Below are positions 42,604 to 51,773 of a DNA stretch of 64,000 nucleotides, one piece after another. The translations under genes were made by a program, and so were the position numbers. Position 1 is the first letter of the stretch; every line of letters begins with the position of its first letter. This DNA is from Enterobacter sp. R4-368 (GTDB lineage: Bacteria; Pseudomonadota; Gammaproteobacteria; Enterobacterales; Enterobacteriaceae), in the NCBI RefSeq assembly GCF_000410515.1, contig NC_021500.1:4960001-5024000 (forward strand), written 5' to 3'. Under the pieces are notes generated by a model that was given only the letters and a program-made list of their open reading frames with translations, was not told the origin of the DNA and did no database searches.

Positions 42604-43146
42604 ATGATTATCTATTTACACGGTTTTGACTCAAACAGCCCCGGCAACCATGAAAAAGTGTTGCAGCTGCAGTTTATTGATCCGGATGTACGTCTGATTA
42701 GCTACAGTACGCGGCACCCGAAGCATGATATGCAGCATCTGCTGAAAGAAGTGGATAAAATGTTGCAGCTCAATATCGACGAGCGTCCACTGATTTGCGG
42801 TGTCGGCCTTGGCGGTTACTGGGCAGAGCGCATTGGTTTCCTGTGCGATATCCGTCAGGTGATCCTCAATCCTAACCTGTTTCCTTACGAGAACATGGAA
42901 GGGAAAATTGATCGCCCGGAAGAGTACCAGGATATTGCCACCAAATGCGTTTCCAACTTTCGTGAGAAAAATCGCGATCGCTGCCTGGTGATCCTCTCGC
43001 GCCAGGACGAAGCACTGAACAGCCAGCGCTCAGCCGAGGAGTTGCACCCCTATTACGAAATTGTCTGGGACGAAGAACAGTCGCATAAATTCAAGAATAT
43101 CTCCCCGCATCTCCAGCGCATTAAAGCCTTCAAAACCCTCGGTTAA
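42604..43146 (+). CDS. ycfP: YqiA/YcfP-type esterase family protein
   Basis: A 180-residue UPF0227 alpha/beta-hydrolase-like protein. It starts [17 protein letters not shown]. The nucleophile elbow position reads [11 protein letters not shown], so the usual serine is absent from GxSxG, and a hydrolase activity is doubtful. The length matches E. coli YcfP. GAGGAT is the RBS; it ends the hinT-ycfP run. Confidence 0.92.
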   Translation: MIIYLHGFDSNSPGNHEKVLQLQFIDPDVRLISYSTRHPKHDMQHLLKEVDKMLQLNIDERPLICGVGLGGYWAERIGFLCDIRQVILNPNLFPYENMEGKIDRPEEYQDIATKCVSNFREKNRDRCLVILSRQDEALNSQRSAEELHPYYEIVWDEEQSHKFKNISPHLQRIKAFKTLG

Positions 43147-43257
43147 TCCCCCATTCCGGCAGGTTCTCTAACCTGCCGGCGTTATTTTTATTTCTGCCTT
43201 TCGTCGGGCATTATTTTGCCTGTCGACTACACTTGCTCATCTTTTAAGCATCAAAAC

Positions 43258-43271
43258 TTGATGCATATCAA
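43258..43271. promoter_or_regulatory. FNR box upstream of ndh
   Basis: TTGAT-GCAT-ATCAA, a perfect FNR site. A possible ndh -10, TATTCT at 43301-43306, puts the box near -49, matching the E. coli FNR repressor site near -50. It would shut off ndh without oxygen. Confidence 0.85.
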
Positions 43272-43405
43272 TTTTGGTATGACCATTGAACCGTTCGTGT
43301 TATTCTCAGCGTCAATATCAGGTTGTAAGTGCGTAACTTGTTGTTAAATAAAGGCTATTTTTATAACTTTTACTTAACAATTGGTTAATATTTTAGGGGG
43401 TCACG

Positions 43406-44710
43406 TTGACTACACCATTGAAGAAAATTGTGATTGTAGGCGGTGGTGCTGGTGGTCTGGAACTGGCGACGCAGTTAGGTAAAAAGCTTGGCCGCGGCAA
43501 AAAAGCGAAAATTACGCTTGTCGATCGTAACCACAGCCATTTGTGGAAACCGTTGCTGCATGAAGTAGCGACGGGTTCGCTGGATGAAGGGGTTGATGCG
43601 CTGAGCTACCTGGCGCACGCGCGTAATCACCATTTTCAGTTCCAGCTCGGTTCTGTCGTTGATATTAATCGCGAAAACAAAACCATTACGCTTGCTGAAC
43701 TGCGCGATGAGAAGGGCGAATTGCTGGTTCCGGAACGTAAACTGGCCTATGACACGCTGGTGATGGCGCTCGGCAGCACGTCGAACGACTTCAACACGCC
43801 TGGCGTGAAAGAGCACTGCATTTTCCTCGACAACCCACACCAGGCGCGCCGCTTCCACCAGGAAATGCTCAATCTGTTCCTGAAATATTCAGCGAACCTT
43901 GGCGCCAACGGCAAAGTCAACATTGCGATTGTTGGCGGCGGGGCAACCGGTGTTGAACTCTCTGCGGAGCTGCACAACGCGGTGAAACAACTGCACAGTT
44001 ATGGTTATAAAGGTCTGACAAACGAAGCGCTGAACGTGACGCTGGTGGAAGCCGGCGAACGCATTCTGCCTGCGCTGCCGCCACGGATTTCCGGTGCTGC
44101 GCATAACGAGTTGACCAAAATGGGCGTGCGCGTACTGACGCAAACGATGGTGACCAGCGCCGATGAAGGTGGTCTGCACACGAAAGAGGGCGAATATATC
44201 AACGCCGATCTGATGGTGTGGGCGGCGGGTATCAAAGCGCCGGACTTTATGAAAGAGATTGGCGGTCTGGAAACCAACCGTATTAACCAGCTGGTGGTCG
44301 AACCAACATTGCAAACCACCCGCGATGCGGATATTTACGCGATTGGCGATTGCGCGTCGTGTGCCCGACCGGAAGGTGGCTTTGTACCGCCGCGTGCGCA
44401 GGCCGCTCACCAGATGGCAAGCCTTGCCTTGCATAACATTCTGGCGCAGATCAAAGGTAAGCCGCTGAAACCGTATGTCTATAAAGATCATGGCTCACTG
44501 GTTTCCCTGTCCAATTTCTCAACCGTTGGCAGCCTGATGGGCAACCTGATGCGCGGTTCGATGATGGTTGAAGGCCGTATTGCACGCTTTGTGTACATCT
44601 CGCTGTACCGTATGCATCAGGTCGCGCTGCATGGTTATTTCAAAACCGGCCTGATGATGCTGGTCGGCAGCATTAACCGGGTGATCCGCCCGCGTCTCAA
44701 ATTGCACTAA
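43406..44710 (+). CDS. ndh: NADH dehydrogenase type II (NDH-2)
   Basis: A single-subunit, non-proton-pumping NADH:quinone oxidoreductase on the inner membrane face. The 434-residue flavoprotein has an FAD-binding GGGAGG (residues 12-17), an NADH-binding [10 protein letters not shown] in the middle, AIGDCASCA in the second FAD block and a C-terminal membrane-attachment region. TTG start after GGGGGTCACG. Aerobic expression is expected from the upstream FNR box. Confidence 0.97.
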   Translation: MTTPLKKIVIVGGGAGGLELATQLGKKLGRGKKAKITLVDRNHSHLWKPLLHEVATGSLDEGVDALSYLAHARNHHFQFQLGSVVDINRENKTITLAELRDEKGELLVPERKLAYDTLVMALGSTSNDFNTPGVKEHCIFLDNPHQARRFHQEMLNLFLKYSANLGANGKVNIAIVGGGATGVELSAELHNAVKQLHSYGYKGLTNEALNVTLVEAGERILPALPPRISGAAHNELTKMGVRVLTQTMVTSADEGGLHTKEGEYINADLMVWAAGIKAPDFMKEIGGLETNRINQLVVEPTLQTTRDADIYAIGDCASCARPEGGFVPPRAQAAHQMASLALHNILAQIKGKPLKPYVYKDHGSLVSLSNFSTVGSLMGNLMRGSMMVEGRIARFVYISLYRMHQVALHGYFKTGLMMLVGSINRVIRPRLKLH

Positions 44711-44716
44711 CGTTGT

Positions 44717-44754
44717 TCTGCTCCCTGCGGCTTTATCTGCCCGGGGAGCAGCAT
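44717..44754 (+). terminator. Hairpin downstream of ndh
   Basis: CTGCTCCC / GGGGAGCAG around a 16-nt loop, without a T-tract. Position suggests an mRNA 3'-end stabiliser or weak terminator. Confidence 0.45.
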
Positions 44755-44905
44755 ATCCCTCTAGTGATGGCGTCAAACCGCTCGGATAACTCTGAATGTC
44801 GTCATTTTCCTGCCCACTATCCCTCTTTTTACGTTCTTTCTGATTGGCTTCCTTGCTTGCGAAGTTGCAAAATTGTTACCAATAGCAAACAGGGAGAGAA
44901 TCCTG

Positions 44906-45445
44906 ATGAACAAATCAATGTTAGCGGGTATCGGTATTGGCGTGGCCGCTGCACTGGGCGTTGCCGCAGTTGCCAGCCTGAACGTGTTTGAGCGCGGTCC
45001 TCAGTACGCGCAAGTGGTTTCTGCGACGCCAATCAAGGAAACGGTTAAAACGCCACGTCAGGAGTGTCGAAATGTGACAGTGACGCATCGTCGTCCCGTA
45101 CAAGATGAAAACCGTATTACCGGTTCTGTACTCGGCGCGGTAGCGGGTGGCGTGCTGGGGCACCAGTTTGGTGGCGGTCGCGGTAAAGATGTCGCCACAG
45201 TCGTTGGTGCATTAGGCGGCGGTTACGCCGGTAATCAGATTCAGGGTGGGATGCAAGAAAGGGATACCTACACCACGACCCAGCAACGTTGCAGCACTGT
45301 GTATGACAAGTCAGAAAAAATGCTCGGCTATGACGTGACGTATAAAATTGGTGACCAGCAGGGAAAAATCCGTATGGATAAAGATCCCGGTACGCAAATT
45401 CCGCTGGATGGCAATGGTCAACTCGTTTTGAATAACAAAGCGTAA
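44906..45445 (+). CDS. ycfJ: Glycine-zipper protein YcfJ
   Basis: A 179-residue envelope protein with an N-terminal hydrophobic segment (MLAGIGIGVAAALGVAAVA) and a glycine-zipper (GSVLGAVAGGVLGHQFGGGR, GALGGGYAGNQIQGG) like those of the 17-kDa surface-antigen family. Function is not settled. The start MNKSML is chosen for its upstream AGGGAGAG and match to E. coli. A strong terminator follows. Confidence 0.94.
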   Translation: MNKSMLAGIGIGVAAALGVAAVASLNVFERGPQYAQVVSATPIKETVKTPRQECRNVTVTHRRPVQDENRITGSVLGAVAGGVLGHQFGGGRGKDVATVVGALGGGYAGNQIQGGMQERDTYTTTQQRCSTVYDKSEKMLGYDVTYKIGDQQGKIRMDKDPGTQIPLDGNGQLVLNNKA

Positions 45446-45466
45446 AACAGAAGTACTCTGCATGTT

Positions 45467-45500
45467 GGCTCCTCATCGCTCAGGCTGAGGAGCCTTTTTT
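45467..45500 (+). terminator. Intrinsic terminator of ycfJ
   Basis: GGCTCCTCA / TGAGGAGCC, 10-nt loop, then six T residues. Confidence 0.92.
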
Positions 45501-45539
45501 CATTAAAAAAGCCTTACATTTCTGCAAGGCTTTAATCAG

Positions 45540-45695
45540 TCAAATAAAGTCGTGTTGGCGAACCAGCAGCAGGCCTGTTATCACAATTGAAATAAATGCA
45601 AACAGTACTGAACCACCCAGCAAAACCCACAGACCAAATAATAATGTTATTACTATTAACACTTTAATGAATGGTAATAGCAAAATCATCTCCAT
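45540..45695 (-). CDS. Possible small hydrophobic membrane protein (51 aa)
   Basis: An unrecognised short frame. It starts MEMILLLPFIKVLIVITLLF and has one long or two short hydrophobic segments with a GG hinge (LLGGS) before ending in the polar LLLVRQHDFI. GAAGGAAA lies just before the ATG at 45695; the second ATG at 45689 (with GGAG before it) is an equally good start. It lies in an AT-richer gap between ycfJ and comR that E. coli lacks as far as I recall. The hydrophobic composition is not what chance would favour, but an AT-rich non-coding stretch also yields Leu/Ile/Phe codons, so this is tentative. Confidence 0.45.
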   Translation of the reverse strand: MEMILLLPFIKVLIVITLLFGLWVLLGGSVLFAFISIVITGLLLVRQHDFI

Positions 45696-45737
45696 TTTCC
45701 TTCTGCATGTGTTAAGTACAGGTAAATACCCTTTATC

Positions 45738-45845
45738 CTCGGAAGTCGTTCAATACAGCACTTAGGGTGAGAGCAAAGGAAAGCAAGTACATAGCTGCAT
45801 CATCATGATGCTCATTATTTGTATCATCCGGACTAATCATTAGCC
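45738..45845 (-). CDS. Possible small protein, ATG form about 35 aa
   Basis: The minus-strand frame from an ATG near 45840 reads MISPDDTNNEHHDDAAMYLL and then SFALTLSAVLNDFRG before a TAA near 45735. Upstream codons stay open and hydrophobic (ALLFLIVIIARL), so a non-ATG start (TTG or GTG) could give a two-segment membrane protein of about 45-50 residues. No good Shine-Dalgarno is seen for any start. It would lie directly upstream of the 51-residue frame on the same strand. Coordinates are approximate; recognition: none. Confidence 0.28.
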
Positions 45846-45967
45846 GCGCAATAATCACAATTAAGAATAGCAAAGCGGGGGAAAACGCTGATAGATTTTA
45901 CCTATTATTGAAATGTGATATCTCAATCACAGAGGCGAGATGAGACGGTTTCCCGTCTCATTTTTTT

Positions 45968-46603
45968 TCAGGCTTTGATCAAATCCGGCCACAGCCGCAG
46001 AGTGGTTTGAATGATTTGCAGCAGTTTTTCACAACTCGCGCCTTCACGCGCGCTGATCGACATGCCCTGCAAGATACATCCTAAAAACTGCGCTAGTGCG
46101 AGCGTGTCAACCGTCTGCGGAATTTCGCCGCGCAGCTGGCGAGCGGTGAGAAACTGACGCAGCGCCTCTTCCTGCTGTGCGTGTCGCGATTTTATGGTGT
46201 TCGCAATTGCCTGTGACGATGCCGCCAGCGTCGCCGAGGTATTGATCATAAAGCACCCAGCGGGAGTATCCGTACTGGTAAAGCACTTCGCCACGGCGGT
46301 GAAGTAATCCCGCAGCGCGCTTTGCACAGATTTTTCTTCGCACAACAACTGCGCTTCGTGCTGGCGCGCGAAACGGGTGATGTAACGATCGAGGACGGCG
46401 CGAAACAGCCCCTCTTTGTTAGTGAACTCGGCATACAGCGTCGGCGCTTTCGCCCCGGTCGCTTCGACGAGATCGGATAATGATGTGGCTTCGTAACCAT
46501 GTTGCCAAAATAGCGTCATGGCTTTGTCGAGCGCCGCTTCCCTGTCGAACACTTTCGGTCGGCCACGGCTTTTTTTGGTGCAACTGCTGACTTCACTGGT
46601 CAT
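45968..46603 (-). CDS. comR: TetR-family repressor ComR
   Basis: A 211-residue regulator; E. coli ComR represses the neighbouring bhsA (comC) and responds to copper. The N-terminal helix-turn-helix is at about residues 13-60 (DREAALDKAMTLFWQHGYEA, SLSDLVEATGAKAPTLYAEF), followed by an all-helical ligand domain. It is divergent from bhsA with a 244-bp shared control region that contains repeated candidate operators. Confidence 0.9.
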   Translation of the reverse strand: MTSEVSSCTKKSRGRPKVFDREAALDKAMTLFWQHGYEATSLSDLVEATGAKAPTLYAEFTNKEGLFRAVLDRYITRFARQHEAQLLCEEKSVQSALRDYFTAVAKCFTSTDTPAGCFMINTSATLAASSQAIANTIKSRHAQQEEALRQFLTARQLRGEIPQTVDTLALAQFLGCILQGMSISAREGASCEKLLQIIQTTLRLWPDLIKA

Positions 46604-46632
46604 ATCGCCGCCTAACCTTTGTTAGTTTGTTG

Positions 46633-46650
46633 AATGACCATTATAAAAAT
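46633..46650. promoter_or_regulatory. Candidate ComR operator 1 over the comR promoter
   Basis: AATGACCATTATAAAAAT. On the minus strand it contains TATAAT (46645-46640), the probable -10 of comR, with a weak TGGTTA -35. Sixteen of 18 bases recur at 46734-46751. Confidence 0.6.
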
Positions 46651-46733
46651 ATTCCCGACAGATAACCAGCAGCAAATTAGCACATATCGATAAATCATAT
46701 CGTTATGAATTTTAAATAAATTTCATTTTGTTT

Positions 46734-46751
46734 AATGATCGTTATAAAAAT
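46734..46751. promoter_or_regulatory. Candidate ComR operator 2 upstream of bhsA promoter
   Basis: AATGATCGTTATAAAAAT, a direct repeat of the element at 46633 with two differences. The near-palindromic core AAYGATCRTT fits a dimeric repressor. Confidence 0.6.
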
Positions 46752-46754
46752 CCA

Positions 46755-46800
46755 TTGACGCCTGATGCAGATCACATCTACGATTTGTGTATCGATCGTT
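46755..46800 (+). promoter_or_regulatory. bhsA promoter with a third operator-like core
   Basis: TTGACG, 18-bp spacer, TACGAT give a sigma-70 promoter with a start near 46791. ATCGATCGTT at 46791-46800, resembling the core of the two upstream repeats, covers that start. Confidence 0.6.
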
Positions 46801-46847
46801 AATTAAATGTTTAACGGCATCCTTCATCTGCATCCAGGAATGACATC

Positions 46848-47105
46848 ATGAAAAATATCACTGCGCTGTTTACTGCTGCTGTACTGAGTTCTCTCTCTTT
46901 TGCCAGTTTCGCTGCTGTTGAAGTGCAATCTGCTCCGACAGGCCAGCAGGAAGTGGCGACCGTTGGAGTACGTGCGAACTCCAACCTTGCCTCCGTAGAA
47001 GATCAACTGGCTCAGAAAGCTGAACAGATGGGTGCAAAGTCGTTTCGCATCACCTCAGTAACCGGCTCTGACAACCTGCACGGCACTGCTGTTCTTTACA
47101 AATAA
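46848..47105 (+). CDS. bhsA: Multiple stress resistance outer-membrane protein BhsA
   Basis: An 85-residue YdgH/BhsA/McbA-like secreted protein. The signal peptide (NITALFTAAVLSSLSFASFA) is cleaved before AVEVQS; the domain ends in the conserved GAKSFRITSVTGSDNLHGTA. In E. coli it is induced by copper and several stresses and lowers outer-membrane permeability to copper. It is divergent from its expected repressor gene comR. Confidence 0.95.
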   Translation: MKNITALFTAAVLSSLSFASFAAVEVQSAPTGQQEVATVGVRANSNLASVEDQLAQKAEQMGAKSFRITSVTGSDNLHGTAVLYK

Positions 47106-47130
47106 GCGCAACACATTACGCCACGGTGAT

Positions 47131-47167
47131 AAAAAAGGCCCCGCGAATTATCGCAGGGCCTTTTTTT
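47131..47167. terminator. Bidirectional terminator between bhsA and ldtC
   Basis: AAAAAAGGCCC ... GGGCCTTTTTTT with an inner GCGA-ATTA-TCGC extension. A- and T-runs on both sides serve the convergent genes. Confidence 0.92.
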
Positions 47168-47182
47168 ACGCCAGCAGGGCAG

Positions 47183-48151
47183 TTACATCACCTGCGGGTC
47201 GTTTTCAATGTGGCGGGTGACATCGACCGGCATCCCGGAACGTACTTCCATCGCATGGCTCATCACTGCTGCATCGCTGCGCGCATCATCTTTGAACGCT
47301 TGCATCGCAGCGTTCAGCACGATGGGTAATGTTTTGGGGTCATCGTTAATCGATTTCGATAGCGGCTGATGCACTTCCACCAGCCGTCTGCCATCAGGCT
47401 CAACTGACACTTTGATAGGTGTATTGATGATATTCACTGGCGTACCCGGGGAAACCTGGGCGAACAGGTTAGAGATGTCTTTATCCCGTAGGCGAATGCA
47501 GCCGGAGCTAACGCGCATACCGATACCGAAATCGGCGTTAGTACCGTGCAGCAAATAGACGCCACCAAACGCGGCAAGGCGAATGGCATGGTGGCCCATC
47601 GGGTTATCCGGCCCGGCAGGCATCACCGCTGGCAGATCTATTCCCTGCGCTTTATAGCGCGCACGAATATTCGCGGTCGGTGTCCAGGTGGGGTTCGCGC
47701 GTTTATCGGAAACCGTGGTGACCATGGTGGGCGTCAGCGTGTCGCCACCCAGTTGGCCAATGCCGATCGGGTAAACTGTGACTTCGTTTTTACCCGGCGG
47801 ATAGTAATAGAGGCGCAGTTCGGCGAGGTTGATCACAATGCCTTTGCGTGGCACATCGGGCAGCAGCGTTTGCAGCGGAATGGTCAGTACACTGCCCGCG
47901 CGCGGGACATACGGATCGATACCGGGATTGGCCTGCAAAAGCGCAAGAAATCCTACATTGTATTTCTTGGCAATCGCCTCCAGTGAACCGCCGTCGTTCT
48001 GCACGACATGAAAACGGTTCTCGCCAACGAGGTTACTGCCGGAAGGTGGTAAAGGCCAGGTGTTAGCGTGTGCGGGGAGGGCGAGAGCGACAGTGGCGGC
48101 GGCCAGCAGCGCGAGCCAGTGAACGAAACGCGACATTTTTATCATTACCAT
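47183..48151 (-). CDS. ldtC: L,D-transpeptidase LdtC
   Basis: A periplasmic enzyme that in E. coli attaches Braun lipoprotein to peptidoglycan. The 322-residue product has a signal peptide (LALLAAATVALALPAHA), a LysM-like domain (GSLEAIAKKYNVGFLALLQA) and a YkuD catalytic domain with the active cysteine in HGTNADFGIGMRVSSGCIRL. Alternative starts at 48145 and 48136 are in frame. Also known as YcfS. Confidence 0.95.
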   Translation of the reverse strand: MVMIKMSRFVHWLALLAAATVALALPAHANTWPLPPSGSNLVGENRFHVVQNDGGSLEAIAKKYNVGFLALLQANPGIDPYVPRAGSVLTIPLQTLLPDVPRKGIVINLAELRLYYYPPGKNEVTVYPIGIGQLGGDTLTPTMVTTVSDKRANPTWTPTANIRARYKAQGIDLPAVMPAGPDNPMGHHAIRLAAFGGVYLLHGTNADFGIGMRVSSGCIRLRDKDISNLFAQVSPGTPVNIINTPIKVSVEPDGRRLVEVHQPLSKSINDDPKTLPIVLNAAMQAFKDDARSDAAVMSHAMEVRSGMPVDVTRHIENDPQVM

Positions 48152-48270
48152 AATCCATGTAAATCATAAGGTTATTGCTATAAAGCTGTGTGATGGAATT
48201 ATGGTAGGTCAGCGTGTAGGGAAATCCTGGAGTATTGCAAAATATTTGTAAATGTTGAGGAAAGTAAAGG

Positions 48271-48288
48271 TGCCGGGCCATGCGACCC
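48271..48288 (-). terminator. Hairpin downstream of mfd
   Basis: GCCGGG / CCCGGC with a 6-nt loop, about 17 bp past the mfd stop. On the minus strand ACCTTTACTTT follows, a broken T-tract. Confidence 0.5.
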
Positions 48289-48304
48289 GGCGTAACGCAT
48301 TTTT

Positions 48305-51300
48305 TCAGGCTACCGCGTTTTCGGCGAGCTGCTGCATAAAGTTACGAACCCAATCCATCCGCACTTTGCGCTCGCTGAGATCCTGCATAAATTTCAGCCG
48401 CGTTGGGCCATCGAGGCGGAAATGCTGCGGTTGTTTCTGCAGCAAGCCAATCAGCCACGCCGGATTGACATGATTTTTCGCGTTGAACTCAATCATGCCG
48501 CCTTTTTCGTTGCCTTCCAGCTTGCGGATCCCCAGTTTTTGCGCCTGCTGGCGCAAGCGGGCAATATCCAGCAGGTTACGCGCTGCATCCGGCAACAGGC
48601 CGAAACGGTCAATCAGCTCAACTTTAATCTCCTCCAGCGCATTCTCATCTTTAGCGCTGGCGATGCGTTTATAGAATGACAAGCGCGTGTTGACGTCAGG
48701 AATAAAGTCATCCGGCAGCAGCGACGGCATCCGTAATTCCACTTCGGTTTGCTGGCTGGTGAGATCTTCCAGCGACGGCTCGCGGCCCGCTTTCAGCGCA
48801 TCGACCGCATTTTCCAGCAGTTCCATATAGAGCGAAAAGCCGATGGTTTCCATCTGACCACTCTGATCTTCGCCCAGCAGTTCTCCCGCGCCGCGGATCT
48901 CCAGGTCATGTGTTGCCAGCGCGAAGCCCGCGCCTAAATCTTCCAGCGAGGCGATGGCCTCCAGGCGTTTTTGCGCATCGGTAGTCATCGCTTTGGGATG
49001 CGGCGTCAGCAGCCAGGCGTAGGCCTGGTGGTGCGAACGCCCGACTCGCCCGCGCAGCTGGTGGAGCTGGGCAAGGCCGAAGTGATCGGCGCGTTCAATA
49101 ATGATGGTGTTGGCGGTCGGAATATCGATCCCGGTTTCAATAATGGTGGTGCACACCAGCACGTTGAAACGTTGATGGTGGAAATCATTCATCACCCGCT
49201 CCAGCTCGCGTTCACGCATCTGGCCGTGACCGATGGCGATACGCGCTTCCGGCACCAGTTCCGCCAGCCGGTCGGCGGCTTTCTGGATATTTTCCACATC
49301 ATTGTAGAGATAGTAGACCTGCCCACCGCGCAGGATCTCGCGCAGTATTGCCTCGCGAACCACCAGGTTGTCGTACTCGCGTACAAAGGTTTTTACCGCC
49401 AGGCGGCGCGCGGGCGGGGTGGCGATAATCGACAGATCGCGCATCCCGCTCATCGCCATATTCAGCGTACGGGGGATCGGCGTGGCGGTCAGCGTCAGGA
49501 TATCCACATCGGCGCGCATCGCTTTAATACGCTCTTTGTGGCGCACACCGAAACGGTGCTCTTCATCGACAATTAACAGGCCGAGATCTTTCAGTTTGAC
49601 ATCGCTTTGCAGCAGCTTGTGTGTGCCAATCAGAATATCGATTTTCCCTTCGGCGGCCTGCTCCAGGATCTGCGCCTGCTCTTTGGCGCTGCGAAAACGT
49701 GAAAGCATTTCGATGCGCACCGGCCAGTTGGCGAAGCGATCGCGGAAGTTATCGAAATGCTGTTGGGCGAGCAGGGTGGTTGGCACCAGCACCGCCACCT
49801 GCTTATTGTTTTCAACCGCAAGAAACGCGGCGCGCATCGCCACTTCGGTTTTACCGAAGCCGACATCGCCGCACACCAGCCGGTCCATTGCCAGCGGCTG
49901 GCACATATCGCTGAGCACCGCGTTAATAGCCTGCGCCTGATCCGGCGTAGTTTCAAACGGGAAACTGTCGCAGAAAAGTTGATACTGCTCTTTGTCATGT
50001 TTAAAGGCGAAGCCCGCTTTGGCGGCGCGCTGCGCGTAAATATCCAGCAGTTCTGCGGCGACATCGCGCACTTTTTCCGCCGCTTTTTGCCGCGCGCGCG
50101 ACCAGGCATCGCTCCCCAGCTTATGCAGTGGCGCGTTCTCTTCCGCACCGCCTGCATAGCGGCTGATTAAATGCAGCGACGAGACGGGCACGTACAGTTT
50201 GGCGTCGCCGGCGTAGGTCAGCATCAGATATTCGCCTTTGATGCCGCCCGCTTCCAGCGTGGTCATTCCGGCATAACGGCCCACGCCGTGTTCCAGGTGC
50301 ACCACCGGCTGGCCATCATGCAGTTCGGCCAGGTTACGGATCAACGTATCCGGGTTGATGGTGCGCCGTGTATCCTGGCGGCGACGCGCGACGCGCTCAC
50401 CGAGCAGATCGCTTTCACAAATTAGCGCCCGGCTGCGTAACGTATCGATAAAGCCGTGTTCTGCGGCACCGATCATCAGGTATGTGCCAGGCGCTTCGGC
50501 TTCATCGAGACGCATAATACGCTTAGGCGCAACTTTGATGCGTGCCAGCAGCTCAATTAACGCCTCGCGACGACCTTCACTCTCGACGGAGAACACCACC
50601 GGCCCGGCGAACGATTCGAGGAACTTACGCAGGTTATCCAGCGGTGATTTCTGCTGCGCCTGTACCGCCAGATCCGGCAATGACCGGTAACCCAGGTTAA
50701 CATGCGCGGCTTTGTCGGTCAGTTGTTCGGTTTTTAACTGGATGCGCGGCCATTTCTTCAGCTCGCTGTAGAGTTCATCAACGCGAAGCCACAGCGTCTC
50801 CGGCGGCAGTAAAGGGCGCATCGGGTCAACACCGCGGTTCTCAAAACGCGCCTGCGTCTCCTGCTGGAAGCGTTCGGCGCTGCTTTCCAGATTGCCGGTG
50901 TTAACCAGCAAGGTGTTTGCCGGGAAATAGCTGAACAGCGGCGGCAGCGGTTCGCTGAAAAACAGCGGTTGCCAGTACTCAATCCCGGTAGGCAACGTAC
51001 CTTTGCTGACTTGCTGGTAAATATGCTCGGCGTCGCGTTTGACCTCAAATTTATCGCGCCACTGGCTGCGGAACAGCTCAATGGCGTTTTTATCGGTCGG
51101 GAATTCGTGTGCGGGCAGTAAGTTAATTGCTTCGACTTCTTCCAGCGTTCGCTGGGTATCGGCGTCGAAAAGACGCAAACTGTCGATTTCGTCATCGAAA
51201 AAATCGAGGCGGAAAGGCTGCTCGCTGCCCATCGGAAAAAGATCAAGCAGCGCGCCGCGTGTGGCGTACTCCCCATGCTCCATAACCTGATCAACATGAC

Positions 51301-51751
51301 GATAACCCGCGCTATCGAGTTGGCTGCGCAGCTCATCGCGCGACAAGCGTTGCCCTTTTTTCATCACCAGTGCATGGCCATGCAGGTAGCTATGCGGGCA
51401 AACGCGTTGCATCAGCGTATTTACCGGAACAATCAGCACGCCGCGCTGCATGGAGGGGAGCTGATATAAGGTCGACAGGCGCGAAGAGATAATTTCCTGA
51501 TGTGGTGAGAAGCTGTCATACGGCAGCGTTTCCCAGTCGGCGAGGTTCATGACCAGGTTATCGGTAAACTGCCCAATCTCATCCTGCAAGCGCAGCGCGT
51601 TTTGCATATCCGGCGCAATCAGCACAACCGGGCCAGGATGGCGCTCAATGATTTCCGCAACTTCGGTGGCGCAGGCAGCACCTGTCAGTTCGCCAAACTG
51701 GCGCTGGTCGCCTGCTTTGACAGGCAGGGAATAACGGTATTGTTCAGGCAT
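48305..51751 (-). CDS. mfd: Transcription-repair coupling factor Mfd
   Basis: ATP-dependent translocase that pushes stalled RNA polymerase off damaged DNA and recruits UvrA. At 1148 residues it has the full domain order: UvrB-like N terminus, RNA-polymerase interaction domain (HGVGRYAGMTTLEAGGIKGE), RecG-like helicase with Walker A GDVGFGKTEVAMR and DEEH box (IVDEEHRFG), SAT-type motif TLTATPIPRTL, motif VI QLRGRVGRS and the C-terminal regulatory domain. The leader carries a strong hairpin. Confidence 0.98.
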   Translation of the reverse strand: MPEQYRYSLPVKAGDQRQFGELTGAACATEVAEIIERHPGPVVLIAPDMQNALRLQDEIGQFTDNLVMNLADWETLPYDSFSPHQEIISSRLSTLYQLPSMQRGVLIVPVNTLMQRVCPHSYLHGHALVMKKGQRLSRDELRSQLDSAGYRHVDQVMEHGEYATRGALLDLFPMGSEQPFRLDFFDDEIDSLRLFDADTQRTLEEVEAINLLPAHEFPTDKNAIELFRSQWRDKFEVKRDAEHIYQQVSKGTLPTGIEYWQPLFFSEPLPPLFSYFPANTLLVNTGNLESSAERFQQETQARFENRGVDPMRPLLPPETLWLRVDELYSELKKWPRIQLKTEQLTDKAAHVNLGYRSLPDLAVQAQQKSPLDNLRKFLESFAGPVVFSVESEGRREALIELLARIKVAPKRIMRLDEAEAPGTYLMIGAAEHGFIDTLRSRALICESDLLGERVARRRQDTRRTINPDTLIRNLAELHDGQPVVHLEHGVGRYAGMTTLEAGGIKGEYLMLTYAGDAKLYVPVSSLHLISRYAGGAEENAPLHKLGSDAWSRARQKAAEKVRDVAAELLDIYAQRAAKAGFAFKHDKEQYQLFCDSFPFETTPDQAQAINAVLSDMCQPLAMDRLVCGDVGFGKTEVAMRAAFLAVENNKQVAVLVPTTLLAQQHFDNFRDRFANWPVRIEMLSRFRSAKEQAQILEQAAEGKIDILIGTHKLLQSDVKLKDLGLLIVDEEHRFGVRHKERIKAMRADVDILTLTATPIPRTLNMAMSGMRDLSIIATPPARRLAVKTFVREYDNLVVREAILREILRGGQVYYLYNDVENIQKAADRLAELVPEARIAIGHGQMRERELERVMNDFHHQRFNVLVCTTIIETGIDIPTANTIIIERADHFGLAQLHQLRGRVGRSHHQAYAWLLTPHPKAMTTDAQKRLEAIASLEDLGAGFALATHDLEIRGAGELLGEDQSGQMETIGFSLYMELLENAVDALKAGREPSLEDLTSQQTEVELRMPSLLPDDFIPDVNTRLSFYKRIASAKDENALEEIKVELIDRFGLLPDAARNLLDIARLRQQAQKLGIRKLEGNEKGGMIEFNAKNHVNPAWLIGLLQKQPQHFRLDGPTRLKFMQDLSERKVRMDWVRNFMQQLAENAVA

Positions 51752-51773
51752 GGGGATATCAAGATCTCGTTAT

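Noticed and set aside
48258..48297. REP/BIME-like element after mfd (TGCCGGG...CCCGGCGTAACGC)
   Set aside because: Superficially like a REP core, but it occurs once, is short and lacks the conserved REP loop and mismatch pattern; treated as a plain hairpin.
48971..49576. Open frames antisense to mfd (about 200 codons)
   Set aside because: Located over the conserved helicase motifs of Mfd; no independent evidence.
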